DNA from: an uncultured Pelagibacteraceae bacterium
GTDB lineage: Bacteria > Pseudomonadota > Alphaproteobacteria > Pelagibacterales > Pelagibacteraceae
Assembly: GCA_902564265.1 (NCBI GenBank)
Contig: CACFAI010000003.1
Coordinates: forward strand, 1-64,000
Reading direction: 5' to 3'
DNA length: 64,000 nucleotides
In this document: positions 53,054-63,572 of the stretch, in pieces
How the letters are laid out: each line of letters begins with the position of its first letter
Numbering within the stretch: position 1 is the stretch's first letter
Notes under the pieces: model-generated
The model's input: the letters and a program-made list of their open reading frames with translations, nothing else
What the model was told of the DNA's origin: nothing
Database searches by the model: none
Made by a program: the position numbers and the translations under genes

Positions 53054-54331
53054 ATGGGCGCAGAAAAGAGAGTTTCGTACGACTTAAAAAGATTTGCAGG
53101 CATTAAAAGGGATTACAATCAAGAAGATGTAGAAAGACTAAAAGGCTCAATTAAAATTGAATATTCAATAAGTAAGCAACAGTCTACAAAATTATGGAAT
53201 TTATTAAACTCTGAGCCATACGTAAATACGCTTGGCTCTTTGTCAGGTAATCACGCAGTGCAACATGCTAAAGCTGGTTTAAAAGCAATCTATCTAAGTG
53301 GGTGGCAAGTTGCAGCTGACGCTAACAGCGCTGGTGAGATGTATCCTGATCAATCTCTTTATCCTTATGACAGTGCACCAAAATTAGTTGAGGCTATGAA
53401 TAATGCCTTATTAAGAGCTGACCAAATTCAGCATATGGAAATTAAAGATGGCGATCAAAAAAAAGAAAAAAGAATAGATTACATGCTTCCAATAATTGCT
53501 GACGGTGAAGCTGGATTTGGGGGACCATTAAATGTTTTTGAATTGACTAAAAAATTTATAAAAGCTGGGGCAGCCGGGGTTCATTTTGAGGATCAATTAG
53601 CAAGTGAAAAAAAATGTGGTCATATGGGTGGCAAAGTTCTAATACCAACTAGCCAAGCAATAAAAAATCTCAAAGCTGCAAGGTTAGCAGCTGATATAGC
53701 CGATGTTCCATTGATTATTCTTGCTAGAACTGATGCGAACGCAGCAAAACTAATTACAAATGATCACGATGAAAATGACAAGCCTTTCCTGACAGGTGAA
53801 AGATCGCCTGAAGGCTTCTACTATGTAAAATCTGGAATTGACCAAGCAATTTCAAGAGGTCTTGCGTATGCACCGTATTCAGATCTTATATGGTGTGAAA
53901 CTGCAACACCTAATTTAGAAGAAGCGAAAAAATTCGCTGATGCTATTCATAAAAAATATCCTGGAAAATTATTAGCTTATAACTGCTCACCATCTTTTAA
54001 TTGGAAAAAACATCTGTCAGATAATGAAATTTCAACGTTTCAGAAAAAAATTAGCGAAATGGGTTACAAATTTCAATTTATTACTTTAGCGGGTTTCCAT
54101 ACTCAAAACATAGCTATATTTGAATTAGCAGAAAAATATAAAGCTGAGGGTATGACAGCTTATTCAAAAATCCAAGAACGTGAATTTGCAAGAGAGAAGG
54201 ATGGGTATACAAGTGTTAAACATCAAAGAGAGGTAGGGACATCTTACTTTGATGCTGTTACAAGCACCATTTGTTCTGGTAAAAGCTCTACAACAGCAAT
54301 GGAGGGGTCAACCGAGTCTGAACAGTTTTAA
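53054..54331 (+). CDS. aceA: isocitrate lyase
   Basis: 425 aa; [41 protein letters not shown] catalytic Cys motif, [11 protein letters not shown]. Confidence 0.97.
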   Translation: MGAEKRVSYDLKRFAGIKRDYNQEDVERLKGSIKIEYSISKQQSTKLWNLLNSEPYVNTLGSLSGNHAVQHAKAGLKAIYLSGWQVAADANSAGEMYPDQSLYPYDSAPKLVEAMNNALLRADQIQHMEIKDGDQKKEKRIDYMLPIIADGEAGFGGPLNVFELTKKFIKAGAAGVHFEDQLASEKKCGHMGGKVLIPTSQAIKNLKAARLAADIADVPLIILARTDANAAKLITNDHDENDKPFLTGERSPEGFYYVKSGIDQAISRGLAYAPYSDLIWCETATPNLEEAKKFADAIHKKYPGKLLAYNCSPSFNWKKHLSDNEISTFQKKISEMGYKFQFITLAGFHTQNIAIFELAEKYKAEGMTAYSKIQEREFAREKDGYTSVKHQREVGTSYFDAVTSTICSGKSSTTAMEGSTESEQF

Positions 54332-54625
54332 ATGATTACAAGCGGATTAATTCTACTAGTTTTATATTTTTTGCTAATCTACTCCTTCGAATGTATAAAA
54401 TATTTTAATAAGATAGATGAAAGATTTGGAAACTCTTTATGGAGATGGTCATACGACTATCCCGTAAAAGGAAAGCAAGATATTTCCAATATAGATGATC
54501 CAGAATTCGTCGCATTAAGAAGAAGAAGAAATACTGCAGTTACATGTATGTATTGGATTTTATTTCTGGGTTTTTTTGTTTTCATGAATTTTCTAAGCCA
54601 ATTGTTGTTAAAGATTTTCGTTTAA
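54332..54625 (+). CDS. small two-TM membrane protein of unknown function
   Basis: 97 aa, N- and C-terminal hydrophobic segments; starts directly after the aceA stop. Confidence 0.65.
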   Translation: MITSGLILLVLYFLLIYSFECIKYFNKIDERFGNSLWRWSYDYPVKGKQDISNIDDPEFVALRRRRNTAVTCMYWILFLGFFVFMNFLSQLLLKIFV

Positions 54626-55314
54626 TTAAATTTTTCAATATTTGTAACAATATATTCCCAATCCCCAAATTTAGAATAAGATACTTTTAAAATAATCTTC
54701 GATTTCTCATCTAACCAAACATTGAATTCATCTTTTTTTTTATCATCCATATTTTTTCTCATTATAATCTTAAATTTACTTGTATTGTAGTTATTGTTAT
54801 CGATTTTAAGTATTTCTTTAGATAGAAAATAAATTTCTTGATATTTTAGACTCCCAGAGAGTGGGCTTATGATCATATCTGATTGAAGAATACTGTGATT
54901 CCACCAATTTCCAACCAATACAGACGACGGTGCATTGCCATTAAAAGATGAGCCTTTTATCTTAAAAGTTTTTTTGCTCTCATCTAAAGTTAATTCATTG
55001 TGTTTTTTTTTCTTATTCTGAATTGTACTGGACTTAAATTTGACCAGTTTTCCATTTTTATAGGTTTCAGTGGAAGAACCGTTTATATCTAATAAATTAA
55101 TTCCTATCATCTTTACAGCGAAATTAATTTCATTTTTAACAATTAATAAATTATTTTGATTTTTGAATGAATATTTATTGTATCCTATTTTTTTTCCATT
55201 TCTTAAAATATCCATCTCAATTGTTTTGAATTTGGAATAATGACTTATATGTGAATGAGAAAAAAGGGGATAAATAAGGAAAATTAATAAGAAAATTATT
55301 TTACTTTTTCTCAT
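54622..55314 (-). CDS. secreted protein, DUF6134-like
   Basis: Signal peptide; FDMDILRNGKKIGYNKYSF-type pattern, LLDINGSSTETYKNGKLVKFKSST. Confidence 0.65.
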   Translation of the reverse strand: MRKSKIIFLLIFLIYPLFSHSHISHYSKFKTIEMDILRNGKKIGYNKYSFKNQNNLLIVKNEINFAVKMIGINLLDINGSSTETYKNGKLVKFKSSTIQNKKKKHNELTLDESKKTFKIKGSSFNGNAPSSVLVGNWWNHSILQSDMIISPLSGSLKYQEIYFLSKEILKIDNNNYNTSKFKIIMRKNMDDKKKDEFNVWLDEKSKIILKVSYSKFGDWEYIVTNIEKFN

Positions 55315-56750
55315 TTAATCTCCCAAAGACTCAATCTAAGGCCACCCTCTAAAAGAGTTTCTTCTAAAATTCTAAATTTACCTGGTGGCTTATCACAGGA
55401 GATTATGATTAAGCAGATATTCCAGATTTTACCTTTAAGGTTTTCTGTATTTTCTTTTAAAATTTCGATATTAAAATTCTTTTCGTTTAGTATTACTTTT
55501 GAATAGTTCGAAATAACAGTATTAATATAGTTTTCATTTTCATCGTTTATTTGGTTAGTATAAAAATTTATTTTTTTAATTTGTGAATCTTTAACAATTT
55601 CAAATGCTTTTTCAAAATTAGGATTAAATCTTTGTTTTTCTGAAAAAAATTGTTTTAGAGTACTTTCTGTAAAATGATTGGCAAAATTGATTAAAATAAT
55701 AAATGATATCATTAATTTTTTTACAGTTTTATTTTCTATAAGAAAAACAAGAGTAGAGATAATCAGAATTATTGGTATTAGAACAAATATTATATATTTT
55801 GGAAAAATTATTGGTTTAATCAAATATCCATAAATCAACGGTATAAAATATGATAAAATTAGAAAAATAACTAAAAAAATTATTTCTTTGTTTTTTTCTA
55901 TTTTTTTTTTAAAACAAAATAATAGAACGATTAAAGTTAATAAGTGGATTATTCCTAATAGCCTAGAACCAAAAAATTTTGAAAAATAAAAATTTGAAAA
56001 AAATTTAATACCTGGTTGTTCTATCCACCCAATTTTATTGTGAGAAACATAATCAATATAATGATACAAAAATCCAATCATCAAAATTGATATTAATAAT
56101 AAGGAAATATTTATTTTGTGATTGTTGTTTGAAAAAAAGAGATAATCTATAGTTATAAAAACTATTATTGATGCTAAAAGAATTATAGCGAATGGATGAC
56201 TTAAAATTGCTATGAAGGTAAAAAAAGTGAACAGAATGAAATTTTTTGTAAATATTTTGTTTTTTTCTTCTTTATAAAGATCTACAAAAAAAATTAGACT
56301 TAGAGAAATCAAAAAAAATGTAAAAATATAAACCCTCATCTCCTGAGAATTAACAATCAAAAAAATATTCAAGCTTGTTAAACAAGTTGCGAATAGATAG
56401 CTCTTATTTTGAGAAATTTTTTTACACAATAAGCCGATTGAAAAAATACTTAAAAATCCAAAAAAAGCTGAAAAACATCTACCAACTATTGGATCATAAC
56501 CAAAAATTTTGTTGCACATTTTTACTAAATAGTAATATAGAAAAGGAATAGACTCTGTAGTTTGTACTCTTAAGTATGTTTCGGTAAAACTTAAACTAGG
56601 ATCTGTAACCCAAAAAGAGTAAATCTCATCTAACCAAAGACTCTCATAATTTATGTTGTAAAATCTAAATACAAATCCCAGTAATATTATTAAACAAACA
56701 AAAGAATAAATAAGTAAATTATTTTCTTGAAACTTAAATAGTTTAATCAT
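55311..56750 (-). CDS. membrane glycosyltransferase, GT39/ArnT-like (GT-C fold)
   Basis: LGFVFRFYNINYESLWLDEIYSFWVTDPS, about 10 TM. Confidence 0.82.
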   Translation of the reverse strand: MIKLFKFQENNLLIYSFVCLIILLGFVFRFYNINYESLWLDEIYSFWVTDPSLSFTETYLRVQTTESIPFLYYYLVKMCNKIFGYDPIVGRCFSAFFGFLSIFSIGLLCKKISQNKSYLFATCLTSLNIFLIVNSQEMRVYIFTFFLISLSLIFFVDLYKEEKNKIFTKNFILFTFFTFIAILSHPFAIILLASIIVFITIDYLFFSNNNHKINISLLLISILMIGFLYHYIDYVSHNKIGWIEQPGIKFFSNFYFSKFFGSRLLGIIHLLTLIVLLFCFKKKIEKNKEIIFLVIFLILSYFIPLIYGYLIKPIIFPKYIIFVLIPIILIISTLVFLIENKTVKKLMISFIILINFANHFTESTLKQFFSEKQRFNPNFEKAFEIVKDSQIKKINFYTNQINDENENYINTVISNYSKVILNEKNFNIEILKENTENLKGKIWNICLIIISCDKPPGKFRILEETLLEGGLRLSLWEIK

Positions 56751-56806
56751 ATCAAAAATAGATATTAATTTGTTAAATTTTTAATTATATCACTTTGTCA
56801 AAATAT

Positions 56807-57454
56807 ATGTTTTTAACAATTAAAAAAATCCCAAAAAATTACTGGAGTTCAAAAAAGCCCCTAAATTTGAAACCAAAGCTACTAACAATTTTTTATCTTA
56901 CTTTGGGTTTAACAATTTTTGGTTTGGGTGAGGGGTTATTGATCGTATCTTATTCTGGTGCATCACCTTGGAGTGTTCTTGCACAAGGAATTTCACTAAA
57001 TATTAATTTATCAATTGGTGTCGTAACTTTTATTGTAAGTGTCTGCACTTTAAGCCTGTGGTTTTTTTTGAAACAGAAACCGGGCATTGGAACAGTTTTT
57101 AATATTGTAATTATAGCTGCCATGATTGATTTCACTATTTTTCTTTTTGTAACACCAGAAACATACTTTGGAAAATTGTTAATGGCAGTATTTGCAGTTT
57201 TATTAGTAGGTTTGGGAAGTGGTTTTTATTTAATTGCAAATTTAGGACCTGGACCAAGAGATGGATTAATGACTGGAATTCAAAGAATAACAAATTTTCC
57301 AATAGCCGCGGTCAGAGCGGGAATCGAGATAACAGTTGTATCAATTGGTTGGTATTTGGGCGGCACAGTTGGTGTGGGAACTTTACTATTTGCCTTTGGA
57401 ATTGGCCCCGCTGTAGCACTTGGTCTTCATTTAGTAGGAAAATTCTTTAATTGA
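56807..57454 (+). CDS. YczE/YitT-like membrane protein (ATG chosen over TTG at 56795)
   Basis: GLGEGLLIVSYSGASPWSVLAQGIS, NLGPGPRDGLMTGIQR, about 5 TM. Confidence 0.8.
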   Translation: MFLTIKKIPKNYWSSKKPLNLKPKLLTIFYLTLGLTIFGLGEGLLIVSYSGASPWSVLAQGISLNINLSIGVVTFIVSVCTLSLWFFLKQKPGIGTVFNIVIIAAMIDFTIFLFVTPETYFGKLLMAVFAVLLVGLGSGFYLIANLGPGPRDGLMTGIQRITNFPIAAVRAGIEITVVSIGWYLGGTVGVGTLLFAFGIGPAVALGLHLVGKFFN

Positions 57455-57485
57455 TTTTTGTCTTAAAAAAAACTATTAATTTTTA

Positions 57486-57944
57486 ATGTCATTGAAAAAT
57501 TTTATGATCGAGTCAGCAAACATTTTGTTTGATGATAGTAAAAATGATTTAAGAGCCTTGCCTAAAACTGTAAGACTTCAAATTTTATTAGTTTTGAGTT
57601 TTATTTGGTCCGTGGTGTTTAGTCTATACATTTTTACATACACAACATTTATTTTTGGTTGGGCAGGTGTATTCCTTGCTCATTTAGGACTTATTTTTGC
57701 AGTCTATCATACATTTAAACAGTTTCATAAAGCTGAGGAAAAATCAGCTAGTGTTTTTGAAACAAAAAATTTTAATCCGTTTAAAATAATGGCAATTGTT
57801 TTTGTAATTGTTTTTATATTTGTTTTTTCAAAGGGTATTGAGGTTCTAACAAATACGAATTCATACAAAATACCTTATGGGGGACCAGATAAGTCTGCCA
57901 TTGAAAAATGGTTGCCATTTACCCAAAAAAAATCAGAAGATTAA
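57486..57944 (+). CDS. small membrane protein, 2TM-like
   Basis: 152 aa, three hydrophobic segments. Confidence 0.6.
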   Translation: MSLKNFMIESANILFDDSKNDLRALPKTVRLQILLVLSFIWSVVFSLYIFTYTTFIFGWAGVFLAHLGLIFAVYHTFKQFHKAEEKSASVFETKNFNPFKIMAIVFVIVFIFVFSKGIEVLTNTNSYKIPYGGPDKSAIEKWLPFTQKKSED

Positions 57945-57982
57945 ATATATATTTTAAGCTTAGAATCAGCTATATTTAATTT

Positions 57983-58363
57983 GTGAAAAATCTTGTAAAA
58001 AATTTACAACTTCTTTTATTAGGAATAATTTTACTTAGCACAATCATCGCAGTGGTACTTGAAATAAGAACGATGTTTTTAAATCAAACTGTTACATTAG
58101 CTGATTTATTATTAATGTTTCTATATTTAGAAGTTATGGCAATGGTAAGAGTATTTTGGGAAGAACAATCAATTAGCATTTCTTTGCCTTTGCTGATTGC
58201 AATCACTGCACTAAGTAGATTTATAATTTTGCAAGGTAAACAGATGGACGCTTCTCAACTTTTATACGAGTCAATTGCAATTGTTTTAATCGCTCTCGCC
58301 ATAGTAGTATTAAGACTAAGGCATAGTGATAAACTAGGCTTATCTAAAAAAAAAAGAAAATAA
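57983..58363 (+). CDS. PsiE-like phosphate-starvation-inducible membrane protein (GTG start)
   Basis: 126 aa, 4 TM; LADLLLMFLYLEVMAMVRVFWEEQSI. Confidence 0.7.
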   Translation: MKNLVKNLQLLLLGIILLSTIIAVVLEIRTMFLNQTVTLADLLLMFLYLEVMAMVRVFWEEQSISISLPLLIAITALSRFIILQGKQMDASQLLYESIAIVLIALAIVVLRLRHSDKLGLSKKKRK

Positions 58364-58378
58364 AAATATTTAATACAA

Positions 58379-58518
58379 CCTGATCAATTGTTATTATTTA
58401 TTTATGTGGTTTACTAGAATCAGGCTACATAAATTTGTAAGGTTAACCTTTCATCCGCCATGAATTAGGTAAAGTTTAAAAATTTATAAAAACCCTCGAA
58501 AGAAGAGGGTTTTTTTTT
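58379..58518 (+). ncRNA. candidate structured RNA or leader/attenuator ending in an intrinsic terminator
   Basis: TTTATGT/ACATAAA stem (58401-58433), ACCTTTCAT-CCGCC-ATGAA(TT)AGGT hairpin (58446-58470), AAAAACCCTC-GAAAGAA-GAGGGTTTTT plus T tract (58488-58518). Confidence 0.4.
58488..58518 (+). terminator. intrinsic terminator
   Basis: AAAAACCCTCGAAAGAAGAGGGTTTTTTTTT. Confidence 0.85.
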
Positions 58519-58543
58519 ATTCACATAAAGTGTAATTTTAAAT

Positions 58544-59233
58544 ATGAGTAGTTTTTTATTCAAACTCAAAGAAAGCTCTATTTTTCAATATTCTGTAATT
58601 TTTATAATCATAGTTAATGCAATTACTATAGGAGTTAACACATATGATTTGGATGATTTATTAACAAAAGTTATAAGTGTTTTAGACTATTCAATTACAG
58701 TTTTTTTTGTTATTGAAATTATAATAAGATTTGTTGGTGAACAAAATAAGAAAGATTTTTTTAAAAGTGGGTGGAATATTTTTGATAGCTCAATAGTCCT
58801 AATTTCATTAATTCCAATTCCAAACAATTCTAGTTTTTTACTTTTAAGACTTTTAAGAGTTTTTAGGGTTCTGAGAATTATTTCTGTTATACCTGAATTA
58901 AAAAAAATAATAGAGGCATTACTTGGTTCAATCAAAAGGGTTTTCTATGTCGGGTTATTATTATTTATTATACTTTACATATATGCATCAATAGGATCAA
59001 TTTTATTCAATTCAGATATCCCTGAACGATGGGGTGATGTGGGCGTTTCTATGATAACACTTTTTCAGGTATTGACTTTATCAAGTTGGGAGCAAGTAAT
59101 GCTACCTTTGCAGGACATTTATTGGTGGGCTTGGATATATTTTTTTAGTTTTATCATAATTTGTGGAATTACAATGTTAAACTTGTTAATAGCAATACTT
59201 GTAGACGTAGTAATAAATCAAAAAAAATTATAA
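58544..59233 (+). CDS. single-domain voltage-gated ion channel (NavBac-like, six TM)
   Basis: 229 aa; S4 LLLRLLRVFRVLRIISVIPELKKI; pore TLFQVLTLSSWEQVM; S6 GITMLNLLIAILVDVV. Confidence 0.88.
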   Translation: MSSFLFKLKESSIFQYSVIFIIIVNAITIGVNTYDLDDLLTKVISVLDYSITVFFVIEIIIRFVGEQNKKDFFKSGWNIFDSSIVLISLIPIPNNSSFLLLRLLRVFRVLRIISVIPELKKIIEALLGSIKRVFYVGLLLFIILYIYASIGSILFNSDIPERWGDVGVSMITLFQVLTLSSWEQVMLPLQDIYWWAWIYFFSFIIICGITMLNLLIAILVDVVINQKKL

Positions 59234-59245
59234 ATAATTTTTGTT

Positions 59246-59342
59246 GAAAACTTCATAGGAAAAACATCAAATTTAAAAGGGAATTAAATTATTACTTTAT
59301 TGAAGAGAGGGTTAAACTAGATTTGATAAAAAACTATATCTC
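59246..59342. repeat. degenerate copy of the upstream/start region of the gene at 59987
   Basis: Blocks align to 59906-60002 at an offset of 660-661 bp; the ATG at 59987 corresponds to ATA at 59326. Confidence 0.55.
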
Positions 59343-59346
59343 AATA

Positions 59347-59754
59347 TTAATTACAAAGTTTTTCGTGTCTTGAATAAGCAATAGAAATTTTACTGTTAAA
59401 TCTTTTCTCTTCTTCTGTATCTGGGTCTATAAAATGATATATAGTTTTACCTCTTCCATTATAATCTCCATGCGCTGAAAAAATAATTATTTGATATCCC
59501 ATGTCATTACAATCAACTCTATGATAAGAAATCACTGATTTTATATTTGGGTCATCACCTTCTTTTAATATATAGTAATTTGCCATTGACCAGTAATAAA
59601 TGTAATTATCAATTTTAATTACTGATTTTTTATCATAAAAAAATTCTGATGATCCATCATCAGACTCCCTTCCATCAGTCCATTTAAATTTATTAGCATG
59701 AACAGTATTTGTAGAAATTAAAATAACGACTACGACTAAAATTATTTTTTTCAT
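59347..59754 (-). CDS. small secreted protein (surface-adhesin-E-like)
   Basis: 135 aa; signal peptide MKKIILVVVVILISTNTVHA; two Cys. Confidence 0.65.
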   Translation of the reverse strand: MKKIILVVVVILISTNTVHANKFKWTDGRESDDGSSEFFYDKKSVIKIDNYIYYWSMANYYILKEGDDPNIKSVISYHRVDCNDMGYQIIIFSAHGDYNGRGKTIYHFIDPDTEEEKRFNSKISIAYSRHEKLCN

Positions 59755-59790
59755 AAATCAACTTAACACTAAGAAATTTTAAGACGAGTA

Positions 59791-59820
59791 AAAAAAAGGG
59801 CAGTAAAAACTGCCCTTTTA
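59791..59820 (-). terminator. intrinsic terminator, stronger on the minus strand
   Basis: Minus strand AAAAGGGCAGTTTTTACTGCCCTTTTTTTT (8 T); plus strand has only 4 T after the stem. Confidence 0.8.
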
Positions 59821-59897
59821 GAATTTTTAAATGAGTGAGAACGATTAGATTCGCCTAAATTCGCATTTCTAGTACACCAATACTCACTTATTTAAGA
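59791..59897 (-). ncRNA. candidate minus-strand sRNA ending in an intrinsic terminator
   Basis: 13-position stem TTAAATAAGTGAG/CTCACTCATTTAA (one A.C mismatch) then AAAAGGGCAGT-TTTT-ACTGCCCTTTTTTTT; no minus-strand CDS feeds this terminator. Confidence 0.4.
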
Positions 59898-59986
59898 ACT
59901 TCATTGAAAACTTCATTGAGAAAACCCTCTAATTTAAAAGCAATTCAAAAGATGACTTCATTGAGGAATGGTTTAAACTGGTTTAG

Positions 59987-60580
59987 ATGAAAAAGTTATC
60001 TCTATACATCTTTCTGGTTTTGATGTTTTGCAATGTTGTGGTTGCTGAAAAGATTTCTTTTTTAGATATAAAACTTGGAGACAAAATCACAGATCATTTC
60101 ACTTCTAATCAAATTAATAAGCATTATATTGATGACGATGAAAATACTAAAAACTCAAAAGGTGAAAGAGTTTATGGAAGAGATGTAATCTATTCTTATA
60201 TGGCAATTTTAAACGATAACAAAATATTTAAAGAAGATTATTCAAATTCTGGTATTCAAATATATTTTGAAAATGAAACTGACAAAATTGTTTCCTTTGC
60301 TAAAGTTGATATGGCAAATGATTTAAGCAGTTGTATTATTGAAAGAAATAAAGATGTTTCTAATTATAAAAAAAAAAATCGCATTACATCACTTTTTAAC
60401 CAGGAAGAAGAAGTTCACAAGTTTCCCGATGGAATGGCGGATCACTATGTATCCTTTCTTGGTAAAGATAGGTTTTTTTCATTCAGATGTTATGTTTATA
60501 CAGATGGTGATGTTACAAAAAGATTTCAAGTAGCAACAAATGAATTTAATGATTATGTTTTTAAAAAATTTAATAACTAA
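59987..60580 (+). CDS. secreted protein of unknown function
   Basis: 197 aa; signal peptide MKKLSLYIFLVLMFCNVVVA then EKISFLDIKLGDKITDHF. Confidence 0.7.
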   Translation: MKKLSLYIFLVLMFCNVVVAEKISFLDIKLGDKITDHFTSNQINKHYIDDDENTKNSKGERVYGRDVIYSYMAILNDNKIFKEDYSNSGIQIYFENETDKIVSFAKVDMANDLSSCIIERNKDVSNYKKKNRITSLFNQEEEVHKFPDGMADHYVSFLGKDRFFSFRCYVYTDGDVTKRFQVATNEFNDYVFKKFNN

Positions 60581-60582
60581 AT

Positions 60583-60618
60583 AAAAAAACCCCCGAAACT
60601 TTCGTTCCGAGGGTTCTA
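60583..60618 (-). terminator. groESL intrinsic terminator
   Basis: Minus strand AACCCTCGGAAC-GAAA-GTTTCGGGGGTTTTTTTATT downstream of groEL. Confidence 0.85.
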
Positions 60619-60665
60619 ATTTTGCTTAGTGTATGTTTTTAGAGTGTTCTCTAAATGGAAACGAA

Positions 60666-62339
<1,674 letters not shown>

Positions 62340-62633
62340 TTATTTTCCTGTTGATATTCCCATTATGTCAGATTCTTTCATAATGCTGTATTCTTTTCCA
62401 TTAATTTTAACTTCGGTGCCCGACCATTTGCCGAATAATACTTTGTCACCAACTTTGACATCCATTGGAATGATTTTACCATCTTCAGTTTTGGCTCCAC
62501 CACCAACCGCAACAACTTTTCCCTCTTGAGGTTTTTCTTGAGCTGTATCTGGTATTATAATTCCACCAGCAGTCTTCTCACTGCTGTCCAAAACTTCTAT
62601 TAAAACTCTGTCATGTAACGGTTTAAATTTCAT
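62340..62633 (-). CDS. groES: 10 kDa chaperonin (start moved from 62660 to the internal ATG)
   Basis: [35 protein letters not shown]. Confidence 0.97.
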   Translation of the reverse strand: MKFKPLHDRVLIEVLDSSEKTAGGIIIPDTAQEKPQEGKVVAVGGGAKTEDGKIIPMDVKVGDKVLFGKWSGTEVKINGKEYSIMKESDIMGISTGK

Positions 62634-62658
62634 AAAAACTCCTTTAAATATGGAGTTC

Positions 62659-62687
62659 ATATAAAGACCAAAAGATAATTTTTCAAG
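62659..62687 (-). promoter_or_regulatory. candidate RpoH (sigma-32) promoter of groESL
   Basis: Minus strand CTTG-AAAAATTATCTTTTGGTC-TTTATAT, near alphaproteobacterial CTTG-N17/18-CYTATMT. Confidence 0.6.
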
Positions 62688-62756
62688 ACAAAGGATAAAA
62701 TATATATTCTAAAAAAAACCAAGAAATATGCATATTTTTGAGTTATATCATAAAAA

Positions 62757-63572
62757 ATGACTTCAAATTTAGACGAAAAAGGATTTAGATCAATTGTTGA
62801 GAAATACGATGTGTTCTTTATAGATATTTGGGGAGTTTTACACAACGGCATAAATCTATTTCAAAATTCGGTTGAAGTTCTTGAAAAGTTAGAAAAAAAT
62901 AAAAAGCAATATGTATTGCTAACGAACGCACCAAGACCAAATCTTACTGTAATGAAATATTTAAAAAAAATGGGTTTAGATGAAAAAAAAGCTAACCAAG
63001 TTTATACATCTGGCCAAGCTGCTTTAGATCAACTCAAAATTATGAACTCTAAAAGCTTTTTTCACATAGGCCCGCCAAGAGATTTTGATTTATTCAAAAC
63101 ATTTGAAAATCAAAAAGTTGAAAAAATAGACAGCTGCGATTTTTTATTATGCACTGGATTATTTGATGAATATCAAACAGATTTAAAATTTTATGAAAAA
63201 TTACTTCTAGATCATATCGAAAAAAAAATGATCTGCACCAATCCAGACCTTATTGTTTATCGAGGTGAAAAAAGGGAATTTTGTGCAGGTACAGTTGCAA
63301 AAATTTTTGAAAAGTTAGGTGGTAAAGTTAAATATTTTGGCAAACCTTATCCAGAAGTCTATGAAAAAGCATTTAACAAACTTAGAGGCAAAAAAGTGAT
63401 TTGTATAGGTGATAATCTAAATACTGATATCAAAGGTGCGAATATACAAAATTTTGACTCTCTTCTAATAAATAATGGAATTCATAAAAGTGAAATAAGT
63501 AATGGTATTAAAGAATTAATAAAAAAGTATAATGTTAATGTTAATTATACTCAAACAGAGCTTAAATGGTAA
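62757..63572 (+). CDS. HAD-superfamily class IIA hydrolase
   Basis: FFIDIWGVLHNGINLF, LLTNAPRPN, FGKPYPEVYEKAF, CIGDNLNTDIKGA. Confidence 0.9.
   Translation: MTSNLDEKGFRSIVEKYDVFFIDIWGVLHNGINLFQNSVEVLEKLEKNKKQYVLLTNAPRPNLTVMKYLKKMGLDEKKANQVYTSGQAALDQLKIMNSKSFFHIGPPRDFDLFKTFENQKVEKIDSCDFLLCTGLFDEYQTDLKFYEKLLLDHIEKKMICTNPDLIVYRGEKREFCAGTVAKIFEKLGGKVKYFGKPYPEVYEKAFNKLRGKKVICIGDNLNTDIKGANIQNFDSLLINNGIHKSEISNGIKELIKKYNVNVNYTQTELKW

Noticed and set aside
59828-59895. Possible tRNA or tRNA-like element suggested by the long closing stem
   Set aside because: No cloverleaf, no T-loop TTCRANY motif and no anticodon arm; kept only as a candidate sRNA
62657-62851. 64-aa minus-strand ORF upstream of groES
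   Set aside because: Covers the RpoH-like promoter and the start of the HAD gene; no homologous look
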